DNA of 64,000 nucleotides from Treponema sp. C6A8. GTDB lineage: Bacteria; Spirochaetota; Spirochaetia; Treponematales; Treponemataceae. Below are positions 42,589 to 51,717 of the stretch, piece by piece (within the stretch, counting starts at the first letter, position 1; each line of letters opens with the position of its first letter). The stretch spans positions 62,001 to 126,000 of the forward strand of contig NZ_KK211042.1 of NCBI RefSeq assembly GCF_000619925.1, read 5' to 3'. A program made the translations under genes and the position numbers. The notes under the pieces are model-generated. The model was given only the letters and a program-made list of their open reading frames with translations. It made no database searches and was not told the origin of the DNA.

Positions 42589-43458
42589 ATGCAAATGGAA
42601 AACACAACCTATCACTCAAAATCAATTGAAGAGCTTACCTTTACAGATGACGGAATGTTTCAGGCAGTCCTTCACGATCCGGAAATCTGCGCAGAACTTG
42701 TAGAGAGGCTTCTTCACGTAAAAGTAAATCACGTCGAATACCCAAAGCTTGAAAAACAGATTGCACCTTACTATTCGACAAAAGGTGTCCGCCTTGATGT
42801 CTACATTAAGGATTCTGATAAAATCATAGACGTAGAATTACAGTCATATCCGCAGGAGGCCCTTGGAAAACGTACACGTTATTACCAGTCCATGATTGAC
42901 ATCGACAGCCTTATGAAAGGACAGGATTATCCGGAACTGAAAGAAAGCTATATTCTTTTCATCTGCAAGCATGACCCTTTTAAGGATGAAAATGGCAGAT
43001 GCTACAAACTTCCCTGCTATACTTTCAGAAATCAATGCTCTGAAAATCCTGAAGTAAATTTAAATGACAAATCATGCAAGGTAATCTATAATGCAAGTGC
43101 ATACAAAGAAGCAAAAGACCCGAAGATTCAGGCTTTCCTGCATTTTATAAGCACTAATGAACCTGGGAAAGATGATTTATCAAGACGTCTTTCTCAACTT
43201 GTTGAAAAGACAAAGGAAAACGAGATATTCAGGAGGGATTACGCAGCTATGAACTTACACGACCGTGACATTCAGAGAGCCGCTCGCAAAGAAGGCATTG
43301 CGGAAGGTATTCAACAAGGTATTTTCCTTGGAACAGAAGAAAAAGCTGTAAAAACAGCAAAAAATCTTTTAAAAATGAATCTACTTTCAACAGAACAAAT
43401 AGCTCAGGCTTCTGAACTTCCTATAGAAAGAGTTCTTGAACTGAAAAAAGCTCTTTAA
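42589..43458 (+). CDS. Rpn/T_den_put_tspse-type PD-(D/E)XK nuclease family protein
   Basis: A 289-residue protein of the multicopy family annotated in Treponema as 'putative transposase or invertase'. It starts with LTFTDDGMFQAVLHDPE, has the nuclease core GVRLDVYIKDSDKIIDVELQ (Asp and E-x-Q in place of the E-x-K), then GKRTRYYQSMIDI, and a C-terminal EGIAEGIQQG tail. Related Rpn proteins promote RecA-independent recombination. ATG 42589 is chosen because AAGGAG lies five bases upstream. No terminal inverted repeats are seen. A hairpin (CCTTGCCC/GGGCAAGG, 43489-43511) follows the stop. Confidence 0.85.
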   Translation: MQMENTTYHSKSIEELTFTDDGMFQAVLHDPEICAELVERLLHVKVNHVEYPKLEKQIAPYYSTKGVRLDVYIKDSDKIIDVELQSYPQEALGKRTRYYQSMIDIDSLMKGQDYPELKESYILFICKHDPFKDENGRCYKLPCYTFRNQCSENPEVNLNDKSCKVIYNASAYKEAKDPKIQAFLHFISTNEPGKDDLSRRLSQLVEKTKENEIFRRDYAAMNLHDRDIQRAARKEGIAEGIQQGIFLGTEEKAVKTAKNLLKMNLLSTEQIAQASELPIERVLELKKAL

Positions 43459-43539
43459 AAATCAGCTTAATATGATCTAACAACATCACCTTGCCCGCTG
43501 TGGGGGCAAGGAAAATATCTTCTATAAAAGAGAATAAGT

Positions 43540-44646
43540 CTAAAGTTTTTTAATTGTGTACTGGAATTTTCCCATTGATGTAAAATCGGCACGTTCGAAG
43601 CGCCATTTTCCGATAATCTGGGAACGGATTTCCTGCTGGGCAAGAGACGGTACAATAGATGATGGATTAAAGTCTACGCTTGTAACGTTTCCGCTTGGCT
43701 GAACTTCAATAAAAATTGAGACATTAATTGTTGTATCAACCTGATTAGCAGCAGCTTCAGACAAATCTATTCTTGGTTCGGCAGGTTCAATAAGACCGCG
43801 GGAAGAACCGTCTGCCATTGCAAACTGATTATGTCCGCTGCCATTTGAAACAGAAGCTGTGAGTTCCGAAGTATGACTTGTTCCGGCAGAACCTTTGTAA
43901 GTAGCGTTTTTAACACCTTTAAGAGCACCTGTTGTAGAGGAAGAAGCTGTTTCGTTTATGGAACCATCCTTTTCCTGCAAACTTGTAACGCCAGAACTTG
44001 ACGAGTTTGCCTTACCTGAGGTTCCCGTTACAGAAGAAGAAGCCGAAACTTTCTGTGGCTGAGAAGATGTTTCTGCTGCATCATCACTTGAGTCATCAAA
44101 ATCATCCCAGTTGAAAGATTTTGTTGAAGTACTTTTTGAAGACATCTGTTCTGCCATCAAATCTTCTACACTCTTGGCATATTCAACAGGAGCCGCCGGA
44201 GCCTGAGTTTTAGCAGGCGCAGTTACCTTTTTCGTTTCCGCAGGCTTTGCAGCTGCCTTTTCTGCAGATTTTTTAGGTGTGTCTGCAATCTTCTTTGTAG
44301 ATTTTGCAGGTGCCGGGGCAGGAGCTTCTTTCACCTGTTCCGGCTTTTTTATCTGCTTTTCTGAACTTGTGGCCTGAGGCGCTGGGGCAGCTGCTGCGGC
44401 AGCACTTTCCTTTTTTTCTGTTTTGGCAACCGGAGTGCTGGAAAGCACAATCTGAACCGGCTTAAAGTCATTTTTTTTATAAAAGGGCTTTGCAATAATC
44501 AGAAATAGGAAAATTATCAGCCACAAAAGGACGGTTCCCGCCAAAGCCACAAATTCACTTGTGTTCTGGGGATTGCTGTCGCGTCCAAAGAGCGGAGTTC
44601 TTTTATATTGTATTTTCTGGATTTTTGTCCACAAATTTTCTGTCAT
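43540..44646 (-). CDS. TonB-like energy transducer with long linker
   Basis: A 368-residue protein. A cytoplasmic N-terminus, one membrane helix (about 29-50), a long Lys/Ala/Pro- and Ser-rich linker (about 65-265, able to span the periplasm) and a C-terminal TonB/TolA-like domain (about 290-368: TINVSIFIEVQPSGNVTSV, ending FQYTIKKL). With ExbB and ExbD directly upstream it should carry proton-motive force to an outer-membrane partner. The start overlaps the ExbD stop by 4 bases. The last ten codons recur at 41596-41629. It is the last gene of the operon. Confidence 0.82.
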   Translation of the reverse strand: MTENLWTKIQKIQYKRTPLFGRDSNPQNTSEFVALAGTVLLWLIIFLFLIIAKPFYKKNDFKPVQIVLSSTPVAKTEKKESAAAAAAPAPQATSSEKQIKKPEQVKEAPAPAPAKSTKKIADTPKKSAEKAAAKPAETKKVTAPAKTQAPAAPVEYAKSVEDLMAEQMSSKSTSTKSFNWDDFDDSSDDAAETSSQPQKVSASSSVTGTSGKANSSSSGVTSLQEKDGSINETASSSTTGALKGVKNATYKGSAGTSHTSELTASVSNGSGHNQFAMADGSSRGLIEPAEPRIDLSEAAANQVDTTINVSIFIEVQPSGNVTSVDFNPSSIVPSLAQQEIRSQIIGKWRFERADFTSMGKFQYTIKKL

Positions 44647-45056
44647 TTTTTGGATGTTGTCCTCAAATTAATTACCGCGTATCCGCTTTCACGGATTACG
44701 TCAAAAAGTTTTACGATTGTTCCGTTTTTAACTTCGCTGTCTGCTTCTAAAGAGATTGGAAATTCAATCTTTTTTGTATCGCCGGTATCGTATTTTACAA
44801 GTTCAGCCTTAAGAGTCTTCATATTAACTTCTTTTTCATTAAAATAAAGGCTTCCGTTGGCTTCAGCTGTAATTGTGATTCCCTTCATCGAAGTTCCTTC
44901 GGCTGTTGTGCTTTCAGGAAGATTCAGTTTTATTCCCGGAAGAATGGCAAAGGTTGTAGAAACCAGGAAGAAGAGAATCAACTGGAATACGATATCAATC
45001 ATTGGAGTCATATCTACATTAGAAGTTATTCTCTTTCGGTTTTTGCTTAATCTCAT
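44643..45056 (-). CDS. exbD: ExbD/TolR family protein
   Basis: A 137-residue protein with a short basic cytoplasmic N-terminus and one membrane helix carrying the proton-path Asp in VDMTPMIDIVFQLILFF, followed by a periplasmic domain. It forms the stator with ExbB. I place the start at ATG 45056 because GAGAGG lies seven bases upstream; an in-frame ATG at 45104 lies inside the exbB end and would add 16 non-typical residues. Confidence 0.93.
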   Translation of the reverse strand: MRLSKNRKRITSNVDMTPMIDIVFQLILFFLVSTTFAILPGIKLNLPESTTAEGTSMKGITITAEANGSLYFNEKEVNMKTLKAELVKYDTGDTKKIEFPISLEADSEVKNGTIVKLFDVIRESGYAVINLRTTSKK

Positions 45057-45078
45057 AAAACAACCTCTCTTGAACTGA

Positions 45079-45687
45079 CTACACTCTGCCTGTAAGGCGG
45101 ACAAGAACTTCAGTTACCTTTGCTTCCATTTCTACAAGACGATGATTTACGCGGGAAATAAAATAGTTATGGAAGACAACAGAAGGAATTGAAACGATAA
45201 GACCTGCAACAGTTGTTACCAATGCTTCAGAAATTGCAGTTGCAAGCAAAGCAGGATCACCCATTGTACCGCCGGCACCAAGAACACCAAAAGCCTTGAT
45301 GTTACCTGTTACAGTTCCTAAAAGTCCAAGCAGAGTTGCAATGTTTGCGATTGTTCCAAGAGGTGTCAAAAGATGCTCAAGACGAGGAACAACAAAGTCC
45401 ATTTCTGCTTCAACAAGCTCGCGCAAATCCTTTTCCTGATAGCGGCGGCAGTCAAAGGCCTTTTTAAGAACCTGAGCCATAGGTGTGCCTGCTTCTGTAC
45501 AGGCAACGGCACATGCGTCAAAATTCTGAGAGCCAAGAGAGCCCTGCAAATCGTTCATCAGCTTTTCATCACGTTTCTTTATGTTCATAAAATAAAAACA
45601 ACGCTCAATAATAATAAAAGTTGCAATGATTCCGCACAAAATGATTGGAAACATCAATACTCCGCCTGCTTTAATACTGCTTAACAT
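45079..45687 (-). CDS. exbB: ExbB/TolQ/MotA family proton channel protein
   Basis: A 202-residue protein with three membrane helices (about 8-30, 105-130, 150-172) and the family motif TLLGLLGTVTGNIKAFG plus ISEALVTTVAGLIVSIPSVVFHN. It forms the pentameric channel around ExbD. The ATG at 45687 has GGAGG nine bases upstream; the TTG at 45702 is part of the ribosome site. It lies 33 bases after the beta-barrel gene. Confidence 0.94.
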   Translation of the reverse strand: MLSSIKAGGVLMFPIILCGIIATFIIIERCFYFMNIKKRDEKLMNDLQGSLGSQNFDACAVACTEAGTPMAQVLKKAFDCRRYQEKDLRELVEAEMDFVVPRLEHLLTPLGTIANIATLLGLLGTVTGNIKAFGVLGAGGTMGDPALLATAISEALVTTVAGLIVSIPSVVFHNYFISRVNHRLVEMEAKVTEVLVRLTGRV

Positions 45688-45719
45688 TTCTAAAACCTCC
45701 AAGTTTTTTCTATATTAGA

Positions 45720-47402
45720 TTAGAAGAAAAATTTAACCATTGCAGAAGCTGTACCGCTTCTTGTTATATAATCTCCGGCGTAAGTTCTTGTTGTACCAGA
45801 GAAGAGCTTGATAATATCTGTAAGTTCAGCCCCGATACTTACCGCCTGAGTAATTTTTACAAAACCATCAAGATTGAAAATAGGCACGATTGAAGTTGAA
45901 CTGTCATCAAGTCCGAAATCTGCTGTAAGGCTTGTGCTGAACTTGCCGCTGGCGCTTGTAAGACCTACGCCCAGACTGATAAGCTGATTATATTCAAGAA
46001 CCGGAATATCAATCCAGTTTGATTTTAAGCCCGCAGTCAAAGAAAGGATTTTATAATACCAGGTAAGGCTTAATTCTGAGTAAAGAATGCTCAAATCATC
46101 CTGCTTATAAAGATAGAAGCCGTTATAGGCTCTTTCATAAGAAGGCTGCCATCTGCCGTTTCCAAAGGCTGTCTTTTTATAGGCAACTTTTGCAGCGGCA
46201 GTAAAGCCTTTTCCTACAGGCAGGTATGAATCAAGCTGAATGTACCAGTCTGTAACTTCCTGAGGAATAAAGTTCAATGAAGTAAACTTATATTTTTCTT
46301 CAAGATCTGCTACACGGGTTCGCTTGGCAGAAAGTCCGCCTTCAAGACCTATGCTAGCCTTGCGGTTTGAAAAAGGAACCGGGAAAACTGCGCTTCCGCC
46401 CAAGGCAAAAGGAGCAGTAATGTAATTATTGTTCATTGAATCACTTAAGAGGGCTCCAACGTTTGCGTAAGCCCTGAATATCTGATTCTGCCATAAAGCT
46501 TCTACCTTAAAAAGTCCGCGGTTAGAAATCTTTCCGCATTCAGAAGTTCGGTTTTCATAGTCATAGGCAATGGAACCGTTTGTATTTGAATCCATCCAGT
46601 AGGAGCCTGAAAATCCGATATCAAAAGCGCCAAGGTCAACGTTGCCAAAAAGGCTTGGAGAAAGGCCTAAAACGCTAACGTTTTTCATAAAATCGGCATA
46701 AGAATCTGTGCCGGTGATGGCAGAATAGCGGTTATAGAAGTCTGCATTAAGAGATGCGCCCGCAGAAAAAATATCATTAAACTGCCAGGTAAAATCAGCA
46801 CCACCCTTTACGTCATTCTGGGTAATATCGCTGAAATTAGGAACCTTATTCTGCAATCCGTTTACTAAAACCTTGTAGTTACCGTTGAGGTTTACAAGTG
46901 CCTTATTTTTTTGAATTGTTTTTGTGATATTAATTCCTGTTGTACTGTCTTTATAGCCGTCTTTCAGAGAATGTCCTGAATAACCTGCAGCAGAATCATG
47001 ATTAAATCCGATAAAGAAAGGATTCTGTCCGCTCAAACGGTAAACAGAAAAATCACCGTAGAAGAGAGCCGGATAGCCGCCGCCTACCTTACCTTCAGCA
47101 AACACAGATTTTTCCTTTTTGGCCGAAGCGGCATCTGCAACTCCAGGCTTTTCCTGAACTGTTACGTCCGGAAGAAGAGGAACGATAGAACCGCTTCCCT
47201 TTGGTTCTTCAACGACATCAGAAAAAGCAGGCAGGGCATCTTCCCCTGCAATCAGATTGCCAGATTTAATAACCGTAGTTAAATCATCAAGTTCAATATT
47301 TTCAGCTTCATTTGACTGGGCAGTAAGATTTCCCGCCATGAGAGCAAGGCTCGCAAAAATCAGAACCTTTGTTTTAGTATTTTTATTTTTTTTCATATTC
47401 AT
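45720..47402 (-). CDS. Predicted outer-membrane beta-barrel protein
   Basis: A 560-residue protein with a signal peptide (TKVLIFASLALMAGNLTAQS), an acidic exposed N-terminal stretch (about 30-90), and then many alternating amphipathic strands (for example GVNITKTIQ-type and LNGNYKVLVNG) up to a final strand ending in FFF. A terminal aromatic is typical of outer-membrane barrels. It lies directly upstream of ExbB-ExbD-TonB, so it may be the transducer's outer-membrane target, though no TonB box or plug domain is obvious. The ATG at 47402 follows AGGAAAC; the frame before it overlaps the preceding gene. Confidence 0.75.
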   Translation of the reverse strand: MNMKKNKNTKTKVLIFASLALMAGNLTAQSNEAENIELDDLTTVIKSGNLIAGEDALPAFSDVVEEPKGSGSIVPLLPDVTVQEKPGVADAASAKKEKSVFAEGKVGGGYPALFYGDFSVYRLSGQNPFFIGFNHDSAAGYSGHSLKDGYKDSTTGINITKTIQKNKALVNLNGNYKVLVNGLQNKVPNFSDITQNDVKGGADFTWQFNDIFSAGASLNADFYNRYSAITGTDSYADFMKNVSVLGLSPSLFGNVDLGAFDIGFSGSYWMDSNTNGSIAYDYENRTSECGKISNRGLFKVEALWQNQIFRAYANVGALLSDSMNNNYITAPFALGGSAVFPVPFSNRKASIGLEGGLSAKRTRVADLEEKYKFTSLNFIPQEVTDWYIQLDSYLPVGKGFTAAAKVAYKKTAFGNGRWQPSYERAYNGFYLYKQDDLSILYSELSLTWYYKILSLTAGLKSNWIDIPVLEYNQLISLGVGLTSASGKFSTSLTADFGLDDSSTSIVPIFNLDGFVKITQAVSIGAELTDIIKLFSGTTRTYAGDYITRSGTASAMVKFFF

Positions 47403-47412
47403 ATTCTGTTTC

Positions 47413-50340
47413 CTAATTTCCTGTAATTCTATCAACTGATTCAGCATAGTGACTCTGAGGATACAATTCCTTTAGAGTTGCAGCTGTTTCGCGGGCATCA
47501 CCCATAAGTTTTGCAGCAGCAAAGGCCTCTGCGGCAGAGTAAAGACTTTCTGCAGACTTTTCTGAATTGCCGGAGCTTCTGTAGGCAGCAGCCGCTTCAA
47601 GATATTCCTGGGCCGCAGTCTTATTTTCGCCATTTTTTCTATTATATTCTGCAATCATGCTGGTGTTCTGGGCAAAAAATTCCTTTTCATCATCAGCAGT
47701 CTGCAGCGCCGCCAGTTCCTTTGCAAGTTTAATTCCTTCAGCCTGAGTTTCATTATTTCTCAGATAAAGGCGCACAAGTTCCGTGCCGATTTTTCGGCCT
47801 TTTTTGGAAGAAGCTTTACCGGCCTTTTCATATTCGTTCTGCTTGAGGGCAAGAGTCTTGTCTGTACCCGAAACAAGACGTCTGAGCTCCTGAGCTTTCT
47901 TTCCGATTCCGTCACCGTTTGCCTGCTCCGGATATTTCTGGATAAGAGTTTCGGCCGCATTAAGGGCGTTTTCAAAATCCTGCTCGTCGTAGTAGGCGTT
48001 CAAAAGACTTGTGTAGACACCGTAGGCATAAATGCTCTGGTCGTATTTTTTGATGAAAACCTGGCAAAGCATGACGGCTTTTTCGTAAGAACCAAGTCTG
48101 TAATTGCAGTCGGCGCAGAAGAAAAGAGCCGCATCACTGTATTTGCCGTCTGCATACTTGTAGATGTACTGATTAAAGCGGTTTTCTGCAGTTGAATAAT
48201 TTTTTTGAGAATAATACATCTCACCCTGGTGGAAAACAGCATCTTCTGCTGTCTGCGAACGAGGAGCTTTTGTTATGATTTTTTCAAGATTTTTTTCTGC
48301 CTGGTTCAAATCGCCCTGCTTTTCATAAATCTTTGCAATTTCAAAAAGAGCAAGAAGGGCAAAATCTGCTTTATCGTTTGTGTAGGGAATCAGGACATCC
48401 ACAGCCTTCTGAGCGTTACCCGAATCTGCATAAATCTGGGCATTCAAAAGAACAGCTTCCTCTTTTTCTTCCTTAGTCTGGGAAATTTTTACAAGCTTTT
48501 CTGCCTGAGCTGAAGCGCTCTTAAAATCGCCGTTCTGAAGGGCGCTTTTTACGGCAAAGTCCAGAGACTGACGGAGATATTTAATTTCCACAGGTTTTGA
48601 CTCAGCTTCCGAATTGAAGCGGACAAATGAGGCATAGGCATTCTTGAATTCGCCAAGATTATATTCTGCATAAGCCTTATAGAAGAAAGAAAGCAGCAAA
48701 AAGTCTTTTGAAGAAGAGGCCTGAGAAATATAGGAATTAAAACTGCTGCGTGCCTCGTTCCATTTTCTAAGGTTGATTAAATCAAGGCCTGCGATATAGA
48801 GAGCCTCAGGAGATTTAACTCCCCGGGTCTTCTCATAAGAGCTGGAAAAATGCTTTGTGATAAAGAGGGCTTTTGCGTATTCCAGAGTTGATTTTTCATC
48901 AAGGGCGCCGTCTGCTTCAAGTTCCTTGTAAAGGGCCTGGGCCTTCATTGCATTTCCGGCTTTCAGGCAGCTGGAAGCATACATCTTTTTACATTCAGAA
49001 TCGTATAGGTAGTCTTCAAGGCTTTTCTGAACTCCGGCATAATCACCCTTATTGTAAAAAAATGTTGCCGAATAATATGCTGATTTTGCATCAGGCTTTT
49101 TGATATTTGCGTAGATTTTCTGAACATCGTTCCAGTTATTCAAGACAACTGCAAAATGCAGAAGAGTTGAATAATAGGAATCCATAATATTTTCAGCCGG
49201 GGAATTTTTAAATACTTCAAAGACTTCGTCAAAATGCTTTTTTTCAAGCATGATAACCTTTACGTCACTTACAGTTTCAAGAACAATCTTTGCCCGGTAA
49301 AGCTCGATGAGGGCAGAATCCCCTTTTACACCTTCATCTATGAGTTTTTCAGCGTTAGCAAAGTAATCAAGGGCTGTTTCATAATTTTTTGCATCAAATT
49401 CGTCAATGCCAAGGCGAATCCAGAAATCACAGACAAGGTCGGGCTGTGTTTCAAAAAGAGCTGTATTACGGCTGAAAACTTCACCAGGATTTACAGGCAC
49501 CTTTTTCTGATCTGCAAGAAGATAAGCTTTTTTAAGGGCGATAACAGAAAGGCTTTCAATCTGAGCGTCAATTACGGCGCAGTATAAATCATAAGCCTTC
49601 TGATATTCCTTGATATTTTCGTAGCCCTGAGCCGCATAAACGGCAGTCGTATAATAAAACTGAGGGTCAAAACTTCCTTTTGGAAGGGAATTAAAGAGGT
49701 CAACAGATTTCTTTCCCTGATTAAGATTATTGTAGGAAATAATCAGCTTTTGCAGGGCTTCATTAAAATCAGCCTGAGAATAATTATTGCCCTTTGAAAC
49801 TACATATTCAAACTGGCGGACAGAATCCTTAAAATTATCCTCAAAAAAATAAATGCGGCCGGCATAAAGAAGACTCTGATTGTAGATTTCCTGATTTGCG
49901 GCAGTATCAGAGCCTTTTGTCTTTTTTGCAGCAAGGTAAAAACTTGAAAGGGCATTTTTATAAAGGTTATTTCCAAAATATGCCTTTCCTAAAAGATAAT
50001 AGCATTCAGGAGTCTGAGGAGCATCTTCATTAAGGCTATTCAAAAGAAGCAGCAGTTCTTCCTGTGCGGAATTATTCATTCCGACGCCAGTAAGGGCTCT
50101 GGCCTTTTGCAGGCGAACTTCATTGATATAGGCGGAATCCGCATATTTTCTTTCAAAAGTGGATGCCTTTTCTATTACACCCGGCAAAAATCCGGTTGAG
50201 TAAGCAGTATTAATTTCGTTATAAAGAGCCGTCTCCGACGCTGCAATATTCTGCGCGCCCACAAAGGCACAGAAATTAAGCAGAAGAAGAGATGTAAGTA
50301 TTATTTTATTTTTTATCATAAGCCGGGAAGAATTGTTCAT
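47413..50340 (-). CDS. Large exported TPR protein
   Basis: A 975-residue protein with a signal peptide (residues 8-30, ending VGAQ) and about 20 tetratricopeptide-like repeats along the whole length (for example YYLLGKAYFGNNLYKNALSS, FEIAKIYEKQGDLNQAEKNL, FHQGEMYYSQKNYSTAENRF). It should be a long periplasmic superhelix. In this operon it may link the cell wall or the ExbBD-TonB device to the barrel protein. ATG 50340 has AAAGG at good spacing; a second ATG at 50319 is possible. It overlaps the previous gene by 35 bases. Confidence 0.82.
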   Translation of the reverse strand: MNNSSRLMIKNKIILTSLLLLNFCAFVGAQNIAASETALYNEINTAYSTGFLPGVIEKASTFERKYADSAYINEVRLQKARALTGVGMNNSAQEELLLLLNSLNEDAPQTPECYYLLGKAYFGNNLYKNALSSFYLAAKKTKGSDTAANQEIYNQSLLYAGRIYFFEDNFKDSVRQFEYVVSKGNNYSQADFNEALQKLIISYNNLNQGKKSVDLFNSLPKGSFDPQFYYTTAVYAAQGYENIKEYQKAYDLYCAVIDAQIESLSVIALKKAYLLADQKKVPVNPGEVFSRNTALFETQPDLVCDFWIRLGIDEFDAKNYETALDYFANAEKLIDEGVKGDSALIELYRAKIVLETVSDVKVIMLEKKHFDEVFEVFKNSPAENIMDSYYSTLLHFAVVLNNWNDVQKIYANIKKPDAKSAYYSATFFYNKGDYAGVQKSLEDYLYDSECKKMYASSCLKAGNAMKAQALYKELEADGALDEKSTLEYAKALFITKHFSSSYEKTRGVKSPEALYIAGLDLINLRKWNEARSSFNSYISQASSSKDFLLLSFFYKAYAEYNLGEFKNAYASFVRFNSEAESKPVEIKYLRQSLDFAVKSALQNGDFKSASAQAEKLVKISQTKEEKEEAVLLNAQIYADSGNAQKAVDVLIPYTNDKADFALLALFEIAKIYEKQGDLNQAEKNLEKIITKAPRSQTAEDAVFHQGEMYYSQKNYSTAENRFNQYIYKYADGKYSDAALFFCADCNYRLGSYEKAVMLCQVFIKKYDQSIYAYGVYTSLLNAYYDEQDFENALNAAETLIQKYPEQANGDGIGKKAQELRRLVSGTDKTLALKQNEYEKAGKASSKKGRKIGTELVRLYLRNNETQAEGIKLAKELAALQTADDEKEFFAQNTSMIAEYNRKNGENKTAAQEYLEAAAAYRSSGNSEKSAESLYSAAEAFAAAKLMGDARETAATLKELYPQSHYAESVDRITGN

Positions 50341-51694
50341 TTGATTTTACCTTTGTAAGATAAACAAAATCAGACTGATAGAGGCGCATGAAATCATCAA
50401 GCGTAAGTTTGCTTCCATTCATATAAACTGTACAGGTAAAAGTACCGTCATCCATAAAATACGGAAAGAAAACCGCATTCTGATTAAATACACTTACCTC
50501 AGGTGATACGCTTCTGTCTGTTTCACGGATTGCAGCCAGATAAAAAGTATCAGGTTCTGTGGCAGCAAGCACGTACAAAAGCGATTTAAGCACCTGAATT
50601 CTATAACCTGTGTTTTCAATAAAGGTTACAGAATTGGCAACGCCCTTATCGTTTATTGACGATGCAAAAGGATTGATTGTTACGTCAACGCCAGACTGAT
50701 TGAACATATAGTTTTTATTTGCATAAACAGAAATCACAGCCGAAGCAAGATTTCGAATCCAGTTTAAAGCAAAATAAAGATTGTATTTTTGAGAAAGAAC
50801 ACCCTGATGGCCCTGCTCTTTTACCCAGACAGTGTCCTGCACCAGAGGCTCGCGTTTAAGCTGGGAGCCTGCAATTGGTTCTACAAGACCGTCGCAAATC
50901 CATTTTAAGAAACCGGCAGAAGAAAGGAAGAGGGACTGCCCTACCGAAGTTTCGCCGATTTCATCAAAGGCGAAGGTCTTTCCGCTAGCAACGTGAACTA
51001 AATGGCCGTCACCGTCGTACATTGCGTCGGCGGCATATTTGATTTGAGGAAGAACTTCATCAATTACGGCGCACATCTGACGAACGCCGTGGTATTCATT
51101 CTGGGAAGTAAGGACATAATTCCATGGGATTTTTGATTCAGTTGTCTTCATCACATTGTCAAAGGATGAAGAATAATAGTAAGAAAAAGGAAGACCTGTC
51201 GGAGCACCGCGGGCGGCATAATTTCCAAAAATTACAAGGTCTGCAAGGGCAGATTTTCCGTATGGAGTGAACTGAACGTAAACGCCGCTGTCTTTAAGAA
51301 AATAGTAACGGGCGCTTAAAGCCTTGCCATTACTTTTATCGCGGACAAGGACAAAGCTTCCAGCTACGTCTCCTGGATAATAAGTTTTCTGTTCTATATA
51401 ACTTTGTGAATCTGAAACAACCTTGATATTGATTGTTGTTTTAGGCGAAACGAATATATAGAAGAAAGAATCGTCTTCTTCCATTCTGACCTGAAATTCC
51501 TGGCCGATATCATTCGTAAATAACTCAGCCTTATTCATTCGAACCATTTCCAGCGGGGCTTCAAACCATTTTTCGGTCAGCCCCGAGCGGATTTCGGCAG
51601 AATCTGGAATTCCAAGCGTGTTATATGCGGCAAAAAGCCTGGTAAAGCCGGCAGCAAAAAGAATTAAAAATGATAAAATAGTTTTTTTATTCAT
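50306..51694 (-). CDS. Exported protein of unknown family
   Basis: A 462-residue protein with a signal peptide (KKTILSFLILFAAGFTRLFA) and a mixed alpha-beta body. Recognisable words such as ETTSVGQSLFLS-like and LFLSSAGFLKWICDGLVEPI do not lead me to a family. It is the second gene of the operon, 24 bases after the activase gene. GGAGGGG lies about eight bases before ATG 51694; a GTG at 51712 overlaps that ribosome site and is rejected. It probably acts in the periplasm with the TPR and barrel proteins that follow. Confidence 0.7.
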   Translation of the reverse strand: MNKKTILSFLILFAAGFTRLFAAYNTLGIPDSAEIRSGLTEKWFEAPLEMVRMNKAELFTNDIGQEFQVRMEEDDSFFYIFVSPKTTINIKVVSDSQSYIEQKTYYPGDVAGSFVLVRDKSNGKALSARYYFLKDSGVYVQFTPYGKSALADLVIFGNYAARGAPTGLPFSYYYSSSFDNVMKTTESKIPWNYVLTSQNEYHGVRQMCAVIDEVLPQIKYAADAMYDGDGHLVHVASGKTFAFDEIGETSVGQSLFLSSAGFLKWICDGLVEPIAGSQLKREPLVQDTVWVKEQGHQGVLSQKYNLYFALNWIRNLASAVISVYANKNYMFNQSGVDVTINPFASSINDKGVANSVTFIENTGYRIQVLKSLLYVLAATEPDTFYLAAIRETDRSVSPEVSVFNQNAVFFPYFMDDGTFTCTVYMNGSKLTLDDFMRLYQSDFVYLTKVKSNEQFFPAYDKK

Positions 51695-51717
51695 CGCTAT
51701 GCCCCCTCCCACAGCAA

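Noticed and set aside
42364..43539. Insertion-sequence ends around the Rpn-type gene
   Set aside because: No terminal inverted repeats were found at either side. The only flanking repeats are the tonB tail copies, which are direct and gene-derived.
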